Below, one piece after another: positions 9,343-17,879 of a stretch of 31,012 nucleotides of DNA (its first letter is position 1; each line of letters begins with the position of its first letter). The stretch is from Fragilariopsis cylindrus CCMP1102 (Eukaryota > Bacillariophyta > Bacillariophyceae > Bacillariales > Bacillariaceae). The stretch is taken from contig FMBT01000243.1 in the NCBI GenBank assembly GCA_900095095.1, positions 1 through 31,012 on the forward strand. Direction: 5' to 3'. The notes below the pieces were generated by a model. It was not told the DNA's origin and searched no databases. It saw only the letters and a list, made by a program, of their open reading frames with translations. The translations under genes were made by a program, and so were the position numbers.

Positions 9343-10905
9343 TCAGGCTTCAGTAGTTGGAATGATTGTAACCCTGTTGACAGAAACGGGTTGCTTGGTG
9401 CTCAGCTTGAACACCACATGACCACTGCCATTGTCGGCACGACCGATGTACAGGGCATCGATAGATCTTTCTTCATCAGTACTATTAGTTCCTCCGGTAT
9501 GCCCTTGGACATATTGTCCTACCTTGACAGTAGGGCATCTAAATTTCTTTCCTGTTACTATTTCTCTTGGAGATAATATGGAATGGATGCCATTCTGTTT
9601 GGGTAGTGAGTTGATTAGCATTGTAACTCGGAGGACCATTTCAACTGTGAATCGTTTGGGAAGTTTCTTGTATGGCATCATCATTCTTACTGCTCTGATT
9701 CTTTCTTTAAGGAATCTAATTTGTCTTTCAACAGTCTCAACATGCCTGTCAGCATCACATGTTGATAGAGTGATGTTGTATGGCTTGTCTTGTAGTTCAT
9801 GTTTGATGCATTCGAATGCACCATCCGCTTCAATTGTTACAACCTTAAACACACTCCTACTTTTGTATGTTTGTACTATCTTCAGAATGCATGCCAGTAT
9901 GGCATCTCGATTGTTCTTTCTAACACAGTATGTTTGTATCAGCCCAATGTGCTTGGAGTGTGATATAAGAAACTTGATTCCGTTGATATGCATGATGTCA
10001 ATTGCTAAGTGGATATTGGAGTATTCTTTCATGATGAAAGATGGGATGTCTGTTACGTCATCCTCTCTTGGCATAATGCTCTTGTTCTTGACAGTCTTTC
10101 CTTTCATTGCTGGGACGTCAGGTCCAAATATTTGTTTGGCAATACGTACATCCCTCCTTGTGAAAGGGCTGTTACCAATAACATTATGTTCAATTGCATT
10201 AGCCAGATCAAAGTCACTAGGGCATGCTAGTGCTTCTTGGAGATCCCTGACTTTTGCAGCTCTTCTACAATCGATTGCAGAAAAGTGTGCACTCTCCCCT
10301 TTTACAGTTTGATGTGCCATGACGATATGGTGGTCGTCATCGGTGGTGATATCAATACAGTACATCCCATTGGATGTCTTACCAAATCTGATATATGAAC
10401 CGTCATCATTGAATACATATATTGCATTGTCAATGGCGCTGTCCATAACCACTCGCTTGGTATCAGTTAGCATGGCTAGTGATAGCAAGTTTGCTACTCC
10501 ATTAGGATAGAAATAGTAACCGTCCGATGGGAGAGGCAGAGTGTCAAGGTCATCACACAGACGTCCAATATCCTTGATCTGGAACTTCGAATCTGTAGTC
10601 CGTACGGAAATAGAACTGTTTTCATCAGCTTGGATGTCAGCCAGGAGGAAGGCATCTTTGAAGATGTGAATAGTAGATCCGCTATCAATAGCAATGGTGG
10701 TCCGTGGGCCGACATGCTTACCCCCACTCCTTGCTTTCGGTGTTTGAATTGTAGCAGACAATTCAAATGCCGGAAGTAAATCAGAAACAAAGATAGGATC
10801 AGTTGTAACAGAGACAACTTGGTGATTAAGGACATAGGCACCGTCCCAAATCATACCACCAGTCCAGTAAGGAGAGATGGCATCATACCAGTGATATCTT
10901 GACAT
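9343..10905 (-). CDS. pol: Copia Pol: aspartic protease and integrase
   Basis: This is a 520-residue uninterrupted minus-strand frame. Near the N-terminus, TIAIDSGSTIHIF is the aspartic protease active site (DSGS). The integrase core follows, with candidate catalytic Asp in LAIDIMHING, Asp in EADGAFE and Glu in HVETVERQIRFLKERIRA. The C-terminus has a GYVQGHTGG-like segment and KLSTKQPVSVNRVT. The usual HHCC zinc finger before the core is not seen. In its place is a conserved-looking helical stretch (CRRAAKVRDLQEALACPSDF). The stop at 9343 is not a true end, because the acidic sequence LINTVNEIGEQERQPEGIEF continues in the next frame after one missing base. Confidence 0.9.
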   Translation of the reverse strand: MSRYHWYDAISPYWTGGMIWDGAYVLNHQVVSVTTDPIFVSDLLPAFELSATIQTPKARSGGKHVGPRTTIAIDSGSTIHIFKDAFLLADIQADENSSISVRTTDSKFQIKDIGRLCDDLDTLPLPSDGYYFYPNGVANLLSLAMLTDTKRVVMDSAIDNAIYVFNDDGSYIRFGKTSNGMYCIDITTDDDHHIVMAHQTVKGESAHFSAIDCRRAAKVRDLQEALACPSDFDLANAIEHNVIGNSPFTRRDVRIAKQIFGPDVPAMKGKTVKNKSIMPREDDVTDIPSFIMKEYSNIHLAIDIMHINGIKFLISHSKHIGLIQTYCVRKNNRDAILACILKIVQTYKSRSVFKVVTIEADGAFECIKHELQDKPYNITLSTCDADRHVETVERQIRFLKERIRAVRMMMPYKKLPKRFTVEMVLRVTMLINSLPKQNGIHSILSPREIVTGKKFRCPTVKVGQYVQGHTGGTNSTDEERSIDALYIGRADNGSGHVVFKLSTKQPVSVNRVTIIPTTEA

Positions 10906-12188
10906 GATGGGTCATCTATAGGATAGATGACTGACGTGGACGTAGTGTAGGGATACGAGGAATTTTGGATCGAGACTGGGTGCCAGCATGGGTTCGATCC
11001 TTGGTTCGGCTGTTATCATTCGCCAAATGTGGGTTGGCCCTGAGATAACAGAGTGCCTCTTACGGCTGCGTTTGCGCGCAAAGAAGACATGTAGGTGGCT
11101 TCCGGAGGAGGTCTTGTTGTTCTTGGAGTTGTGCTTTCTGGAGATGGATTTTGGACGCATCCCAATGATTGGATGAGTGAAAATATTAAGTCTAGAAAGC
11201 GTGTGCTCAAATCGTTGAAACACATTGTAGATCGGGTTGATGTAGTTAATTTTATTGAATATAATGGAATCGATCTCCATGATTGTTTCACCAGTGTTAT
11301 GATAGCGTCGCCAATTGCTTCACACATATATGCAATGATTTTGCAATATGTGATCCAAACATTATTGTATAGCGAGTAGCATGTAAACCTGGGTAGTAAC
11401 CGGTAGAGAGTAGAAACCATCCTAAACAGATGGATGAATAGATTGTTTAATCCATCCAGTATCATACGGATGATAGGGCATTCGGTCTTCCTTTAAGAAC
11501 GGCCCTGACGAAAATCCGACGTATCTAGATCAAATTGAATCCATGGATAGTCATTATGTGGAATTTTGGTAACCCATGGCGTTGGAGCACAAGTTTATGT
11601 ATTATCTTTAGTTGGATTCAAGCAACTCAACTGTGTTAACACCACAGTTGACCAATTTCGGGTCACTTTATTGATCCACCGATTGGGTTTGCGCGTCGTT
11701 GATTGATTGATACAGCCACCACTGTGTGGTGCAACAAACATGAGCTGCAGGAAAGAGCTCGCGTTCATCATCTGGACCAATTTCAGTGATCATTCGATCA
11801 TATCGAGCAGAGTAGAACCTGATATGATCATAGTGTCTCTCTGTTTCCTCTTTGAGGTAGCGACTGTATCACCATGTAGAGAAGTCTGATTGACATCTCT
11901 AAGTTGCTGACCTAGTCTTCTAGCGCTTCTGCAATACTGCAGTCTTCAAAGAGTTCAGCCAGTGTCAGTATCCGAATGCCTGAGAGTTTCAATTTCTCAC
12001 GGATAACATCAGAGTAGTCAATGATGTGTTCCGGGTAGGACTATCGTATTCATAGCTGATGAGATCTGGCTCATCGATACCATAGTGCTTGATTCGAACG
12101 GTCCTGTATTTTGACACGTTGTGCTGTGAGGTACACAACTGTTTCAAAGCCATGCGCCTTGTTGATTGTTATGGGAGATTTTCCAGTC
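10906..12188 (-). CDS. Copia Gag-Pol linking region, heavily frame-broken
   Basis: No long frame survives, but short stretches read as protein in alternating minus-strand frames, such as DYSDVIREKLKLSGIRIL and LTLAELFEDCSIAEALED near 11920-12030, and RYDRMITEIGPDDERELFPA near 11760-11820. A Cys-containing block (PTCLLCAQTQP) near 11080 could be the remnant of a zinc knuckle, but I cannot see a complete CCHC. The region probably encodes the end of Gag and the start of the polyprotein. Confidence 0.5.
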
Positions 12189-13844
12189 TTAGGACGATTT
12201 CTGTTTCATCAAGTTCACGATTCCATTCATCAGTGTCCCAGTCACTTGAATCACCATGTCGGTCTCCTGCATGGTCAATGTCAGAGTTACTGTCAAATCA
12301 GTTGAATCTCCTGGACGTTCAGCGACATGGGCACAGGTTACAAAATCTGGCTCATTGTCATCATAGATGTCATCGACATCTTGTAGTTGTGCAAAGCTTG
12401 CTCCAAAGAAACGATCGTTATCAGCCTCTTTGGTGGCTTCAGCAATGACTGTCGCCATAACTGATGCATTGAATTCAACTGGACTGATGACATCCGGTGG
12501 CAGTTCTTCAATTGTTAGTTCTTGTTCTGGATCAGATAAGTTTTCTTCAGCCTCCTCTTGAATAGATGACACTGGATCCGGTACGGATGATGCTTCGTGA
12601 TATGACACGACAGCATCTTCAGTAGGTGCATTCTTTGCTGGTCCAGCAAAGGTTGATAGCAACGCTAGCGCGTCATTGATTGTATTGGGGTAACAATCGC
12701 CTTTAGCAGTAGAGTAAGTGGTCATTAAATGAGCTTTAAGATTCTTATTTAATGAATTCTTCACAATCAGTCGAGCGACAATTCGCTCTTCAACAAGTTT
12801 ATCAATGGTGCTTGATCTTCCGGTTTAACTGAGATAAGCATCGAAGTGATGGGTGCGGAAGAGTTGATGTAGTACCTTTTCAAATGAAGCTTGTCCAAAT
12901 GCGAACTTTCCACATGTGAATATAGCTGATTTGTATCGATCCTGTACTTGTTTTGAGAATGTGGAGTCATCTACATTAGCTGCTTGCTTGAAAGCAATTG
13001 CAGCATGTAAGGTGTGGAGGTTTTGGAATTCTTGATCGACTTTAACAATGCCATTGGTTTGTGCACATACTGAACGGAGGATTTGTAAGAATCCTATTAA
13101 ATCTTTTTAGTTTCCACAAGAGCCATTCTCTTGTCGGCGCGACAGTAGGTGATGATAACATCCTCTACATTCCCAATGCTGTACGATAGTATGCTTTGGA
13201 GAATCTTCATAGTTATTCCAGTTGGCTTTTGTATCTTTACATCGATGAAGTAGTTTGAATCCATACTTTCCTTGAGGATAGGATCGAAACAGACTAGTCG
13301 TTTCTCTCCAGTTGGTGTAGTAGTATCTGCACCCGTAGCATCTTTTTGTAGATGGTAACGACGTTTGAATGTTCAAAGGATCTGGTTTTGATGTAACAAA
13401 ATCAGATTCGACTTTAGCAACCAATCAAGATAATGAATCAAGTCCATAGGCTTTGTCGCAGCTGCCGATCCTGCCATCGTGTTCTGGTAGATCGATATTG
13501 TCCCAGTAGATTGCCATTAGCTAATGCAATGACAGTTCCTTTCATAGGATTGGTACCGGAGGCTAAACCTTCAAACTTGGATTTCGCAACTTGTTGTTTC
13601 TTCTTGTTTGAGGCATTGATGGATGATTTTTCTTCTTTTGGTTTGCTGTGTTCTTTGCAGCTGCAGCAGCAGCCTTCGCTTCCTTCTCTTTGGCAGAGAG
13701 GGCATTACCGGCGCCACCAGTTGTACTGGTGGTGTCAGCAGGTTTTTGTCGGTGACAGCCATTCTTGCAAGGTGATAGTATTGGAATACTAATAGGTATA
13801 TCTTGTAAGGTGGTTGTTGTTGTTGATTCGATTAATCTAATCAA
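12189..13844 (-). CDS. gag: Copia Gag region (frame-broken)
   Basis: This is the first coding region of the element on the minus strand, starting about 25 bases inside the 5' LTR boundary. The N-terminal part is Ala/Lys-rich (AKEKEAKAAAAAAKN) and is followed, after a frame change, by FEGLASGTNPMKGTVIALAN, a Gag-type start seen in diatom copia elements. The C-terminal part (12189-12764) is acidic and includes CYPNTINDALALLSTF and a run of Glu/Asp. At least three frame changes separate the pieces (13563-13844, 13107-13424, 12767-12970, 12189-12764). The role would be formation of the virus-like particle around the element RNA. Confidence 0.75.
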
Positions 13845-13852
13845 TGACTGTG

Positions 13853-13868
13853 ATTATTTATTATAGAA
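13853..13868 (-). other. Putative self-complementary primer-binding site
   Basis: The first 16 internal bases after the 5' LTR, read on the minus strand, are TTCTATAATAAATAAT. They do not start with TGG, so they do not look like the complement of a tRNA 3' end. They are perfectly complementary to ATTATTTATTATAGAA within the LTR sense strand (bases 225-240 of the LTR, plus-strand 14014-14029, and 6637-6652 in the other LTR). The pairing begins at the first internal base, as a functional primer-binding site should. Confidence 0.6.
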
Positions 13869-14253
13869 TGTTGAAATACAGTAATCGCAACGCCGTGGAT
13901 ATTGGTATGTTGCTTATTACGTAATGCTTGAAGATACTAGGATGATATATAGGTTTGAATACTATGTATGACTAGCTTATTAACTTGTTGTTATTATTTA
14001 CCTATTGCATAAGTTCTATAATAAATAATGACCAACATTGATTGACATCCGAGGTGCCGATGGAGGTGCTTACATTACATTAACGCAATGTAAATACGAC
14101 ACATCTTTTCTCTTCAATTATCAACCACACGATAATGCGCAGCATATATATATTTATTGTGAGGAAACAACATGCACAGTGTCACGACGTACATGACACT
14201 TAAAATGACTGTTGTGAAAACCTCACGGACCCATAAATAATTGAATCCCAACA
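13869..14253 (-). repeat. 5' LTR of the copia element (promoter end)
   Basis: This is the upstream LTR in element orientation (385 bp). On the minus strand a TATA-like run (14153-14144) lies about 100 bp into the LTR, so transcription probably starts near position 130 of the LTR. That start is inferred. The segment 14014-14029 is perfectly complementary, as RNA, to the primer-binding position at 13853-13868. Confidence 0.95.
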
Positions 14254-15774
14254 GAGGCAGCTGAGCTGTCTCACCCAGGTAGTTATGTTTTCTGATTTTT
14301 TTTTAATGTAGTTCTTCGACAAAATGTGTGTAACAAACTAAGCTAGTACTTTAGAATAAAATCAATCCAACAAGTGCGTGACTAAACAGCACATTAAAAA
14401 CTGTTACTGTTCATGCACAATACAGCTTCTTGCGGACATTTTGAGCTTTACCAATAACTTATTCTTTAAAACTCAATTATTCTCCCAAAAACACTCTTTC
14501 ACACCTTGAAGCGCTTTAAAAATGGAATATCCGTCTGTTGAGCTTCACATTGATATATGTGGCTAAGCCTGAATCACACGGGTTCAAAACTTCAAGTTTT
14601 GTAGCGTACAATAATTTCCAAGCTTGTGGTATCATCACTCACACTGAAGACAATATTTCATCATAATATAGTAAAGTATTCTGTCAATCAAATAATCAAA
14701 TAATAATATACAGTCTGTCCCCCACATAATTCCCATCAATCTATTCTTTCTAAAAAGAATGCATTGGACTATGCGTCACAAGCTGATATATCACAGAACA
14801 AGGGTAATGTTGAAGGATTTGTTAGACCTCCACAAACTTTTCAGGACAACAAAATCACCTGACACAAACATTGACGATGAGAATAGATACATGGGATTCC
14901 CAACATCAAAATATGACTCATGTTCTATACATTACCAGTACAGCCTTGCTATTTTCTTAGATTGTATAAGCAACTATAATTATTTATATAATAATCCATA
15001 TAAAATTACACAGTATAGCATAAACAATTTTGTTCTGACAGCAATGCTTGTTATATAGTAAGTAAACGTCTTTTACAGTTGTAATCTGTCTTTCTATTTG
15101 TATTTGTATTTTTATGTGTGTTTGGGTGTATGTCTGAGTCTAGGTATGCTGTGTACAGTACATTATGTGTATTTGTCAGTGTGTCTGTGTCATCTACCGG
15201 TAGAGAGAGAGAGAGAGAGAGTGTGTATGTGTAGTATGTACAGTATTTCACCAAGGTGCACGCAATGAACTTAGACACACTTGCCGGAGGCCTACTGTAC
15301 GCTTGGGTTGTGGGGGCCAGTAAAAAAATTTGAATGCGCGCTACCCCTATGATGTTATATATCATTAGCAAGCTCAACGGACAGAGATTCTATTTTTAAA
15401 GGGCTCCTGGCGTGAAAAAGTGTTTTTCGGAGAATAATTGAGTTTAAAAGAATAAGCACAATCCTATTTTAACACAGGAAAATTTCCCTTTTTTCATGAA
15501 GCTCAAAACTATGCACGCATTAGAGTGTATCGCGCATAACAAATAAAGGGGTTTAACGCATATTGCAGTCACGCTCCCCTGGGACTGATTTGTACAAAAA
15601 CCTTATGAACTCTATAAAATCTTCAAAAATCCATTTAAAACTTAACATGAATATAAAAAGCCATGCGTTACATTCTGCGGCGTGGCTTTTTATATTCATG
15701 TTAAGCCCAATTCCAAATATTCACGATTCTTTTGGGGTCGCAGCGCGAAGTGGCCCATACAACCCAAGCGTACA

Positions 15775-16043
15775 GTACAAATTTTACCTCGCCTTTTTAA
15801 CTATTGCGGGGGGAGGCGGGATACGATTTTTCTATTTTTTTCTATCTATATTTCTTTTACGATTTGATGGAGCGATGCATGATCGTCATGCATGCAATAA
15901 TGATGACAACAAAACATCAACACAACAACAAAACACAAAACTGAACACTGTCCACACAAACTTCGAAAACTCGCGAGTTAAAGTTTTCTCCAACTAACTT
16001 ACAAGTACTTAATCTAACCGAAAAGGAATAGATTATAGGCGTG
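15775..16043 (+). promoter_or_regulatory. Upstream region of the ribosome recycling factor gene
   Basis: This is unique sequence between the end of the repeat block and the start codon at 16044, so it should hold the promoter. A palindrome, tgcatga-tcg-tcatgca, lies at 15876-15892. No TATA box is clear. Confidence 0.4.
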
Positions 16044-17102
16044 ATGAATGGAAGATGTTTAAATCTGCTACTTTGGCATGGTGGTGGTCGAAAGACTATC
16101 CGTTGCATTCCGAAAGCATCATCATCATCATCATCATCGTCATCATCACCATTATGGTGTACAAGTACGGGCGAATTACAGATACGGGCTTTTCATGGAT
16201 CATTTACCTCTGACGATCATCGTATATGCACTTTCCCAACATTACAAGAGCGAGAACGTGGTCAAAAGCGATGGAAGCATGCTGGGAAAATTGGACATAA
16301 AATTGAAACGCTGAAGGATATAGCCCATAGACCGGAAAGAGATGCAGCTCAAGAACGTCGTCAGAAGAAGAAAGATCGAAAGGCAGCGAAAAAGGGTGGT
16401 AGTGGTAGTGGTGGTGGAAGCAAACAGCAAGTCGCTATAAGCGAGAGTGACGATAACAGCGACGACGGTGACGATATTTATTTTGACGATGACGATGACG
16501 ATTTTAACGAAGGAGGAGACGAAAACAAAGAACCTAGTCTACCCGATATGATAATCGTTCGGAATAAAATGGATTCCGTTGTTGATCGGTTCAAAGATTC
16601 ACTTAAATCTATTCAAGGGGCCGAACCAACCGCCGACATGTTCGACGATGTTACTGTAAATGCCTATGGAGCTTCAACTCCTTTAAATGCCGTCGCTCAA
16701 GTTGTTATAACATCTCCGACGTTGGCGCAGATTACCTGCTTCGATCCGAGCTTGGCTAAGGATGTTGTTAAGGCAATCCAGCTAACACTCGAACTTAACC
16801 CTCAACTCGAAGAAGGAGGAGGGGGTAACATCAAGGTTCCCTTGCCTAGGGTTTCGATGGAAGTACGAGAAAAACTTTCGAAAAGCGCTAAGAAAAGAGC
16901 TGAATCTTGTAAGCAACGACTTCGTGGAGTACGTCGAAAGGCAATGGACATTGTTAAGAAAGGCAAAGATGGAAAGATTCCTGGTGTTTCTAAGGACGAT
17001 GCATTTTCATCGGGTAAGGAAATAGAGGCTGCATCCGAAGCCACTGTGGCATCGATTGATTCGATCGTAACCGAAAAAATTGATTCCATCATGTCTGTGT
17101 AA
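16044..17102 (+). CDS. Ribosome recycling factor, organelle-targeted type
   Basis: The product is 352 aa from the ATG at 16044 (the open frame begins three bases earlier with GTG). The C-terminal 180 residues are a ribosome recycling factor domain: MDSVVDRFKDSLKSIQGAEP, YGASTPLNAVAQVV, ITCFDPSLAKDVVKAIQ, IKVPLPRVSMEVREKLSK and RLRGVRRKAMDIVKK. With EF-G this factor splits post-termination ribosomes. The length exceeds the bacterial protein (about 185 aa) because of an N-terminal extension with basic residues, a poly-Ser run (tca repeat at about 16118-16150), a Lys/Arg-rich helix and a Gly/Ser then Asp-rich linker. An extension with Arg and few acids at the start fits a mitochondrial transit peptide; a plastid target is less likely without an ASAF-type signal. 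The frame is intact. Confidence 0.9.
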   Translation: MNGRCLNLLLWHGGGRKTIRCIPKASSSSSSSSSSPLWCTSTGELQIRAFHGSFTSDDHRICTFPTLQERERGQKRWKHAGKIGHKIETLKDIAHRPERDAAQERRQKKKDRKAAKKGGSGSGGGSKQQVAISESDDNSDDGDDIYFDDDDDDFNEGGDENKEPSLPDMIIVRNKMDSVVDRFKDSLKSIQGAEPTADMFDDVTVNAYGASTPLNAVAQVVITSPTLAQITCFDPSLAKDVVKAIQLTLELNPQLEEGGGGNIKVPLPRVSMEVREKLSKSAKKRAESCKQRLRGVRRKAMDIVKKGKDGKIPGVSKDDAFSSGKEIEAASEATVASIDSIVTEKIDSIMSV

Positions 17103-17879
17103 AAATAGAATAACCATTCGCCGGTACTATGTACATACAACATGTACATAGAATTTCATTATAATATGTAACTACCAATCGAATGTAATGAATAATCTAC
17201 CATACAAAAGGATCTTATTCTTCATCGCTGCGTTCAGACTAGCAGTAAAATCAATCCGAAAACGCAATGAAGCAATGCTAAAACACACACAGCCACGGCG
17301 AAAAAATAAAATAAAAAAGAATGATAACTACTACTACTGCTACCACTAATATAGTAGTTTCAATACGTAATTCCCTCGCGTTGCGTTGCGTCCGGCCAGT
17401 GTATTTATTAGGCAGCCACTACCTGACCTTTTCGCGTCGTTTTTCTCACCTTATTTTCAACTGAAACTTCGCAATGGAACTGAAGTTCCAGTTCCAGTTC
17501 TCTTTTGATAGTAGATAATAATAGCTTCAGACTATTCAAGATCATAGTGATATAAAATATGAGGCTGTAATAAGCTGTCATAGCAAGTTGCAAAACTAAT
17601 AGTACTGATTTCCGTGAATTTTTCTACCAAGCAAAAATAACCTTAAGTACTTAATTAACGTTATTCAAGGCTGAAATCAAAAAATGGAATGTTTTAATTT
17701 TGACGTGACGTGTAAATTTATAATAATGATGGTGTATGAATATTAAATATCACAACCATAAGCGAGTACACATAGAACATGCAAACAATAAATATTTTTT
17801 TCAATTGCAACGTTGCCTTACTGTAAGCATATAATATCAAAGCATCTTCCGTATTCTTTTGATATTGAAATAAGCAACG
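17103..17879. other. Intergenic between RRF and the FTO-like gene
   Basis: This is about 780 bp of AT-rich sequence without a supported gene. It should contain the RRF 3'-UTR and the promoter of the FTO-like gene. Confidence 0.5.
17127..17151 (+). terminator. 10-bp hairpin 25 bases after the RRF stop
   Basis: The arms ctatgtacat and atgtacatag flank a 5-nt loop. In a eukaryote this would be a 3'-UTR structure rather than a bacterial terminator. Its function is unknown. Confidence 0.35.

Larger units (their letters stand above)
6492..14253 (-). mobile_element. Ty1/copia LTR retrotransposon, full length
   Basis: The element is 7.76 kb and reads on the minus strand. Its two LTRs begin TGTTGAAATACAG and end CCCAACA on the plus strand (tg...ca ends). 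The 5-bp target-site duplication gaggc lies at 6487-6491 and 14254-14258. On the minus strand the order is gag, protease (DSGS motif), integrase, reverse transcriptase, RNase H. Integrase before reverse transcriptase is diagnostic for copia. The Gag and integrase style (for example FGPDVPAMKGKT and GGKHVGPRTTIAIDSGS) resembles diatom CoDi-type elements. The coding region has many frame breaks, nearly all equivalent to one missing base. Either the copy is dead or the consensus is poor. The nearly identical LTRs and clean target duplication argue for a young insertion. Confidence 0.95.
5382..15774 (+). repeat. Tandem 1.63-kb unit, copy 2 (interrupted twice)
   Basis: The copy is in three pieces: 5382-5400, 6391-6491 and 14254-15774. 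The first gap holds a 990-bp inverted-repeat transposon and the second a copia element. Removing each insertion and one target-site copy gives back the order seen in copy 1 (gtagtaatcatg and gatggaggcagctg). From about 14759 to 15774 it matches copy 1 at a constant offset of 10394 with only a few substitutions. The part before that carries many small indels. Confidence 0.85.

Noticed and set aside
9431..10312. Plus-strand 293-codon open frame with hydrophobic character
   Set aside because: It lies opposite the intact copia protease-integrase frame, which has clear motifs. It is an antisense shadow.
15563..15997. 144-codon frame crossing the repeat boundary
   Set aside because: The first half is repeat sequence including the hairpin and the second half is the unique upstream region of the RRF gene. 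There is no protein-like composition.
16118..16160. His-rich plus-strand frame over the cat repeat
   Set aside because: It is the alternative frame of the poly-Ser run in the RRF gene.
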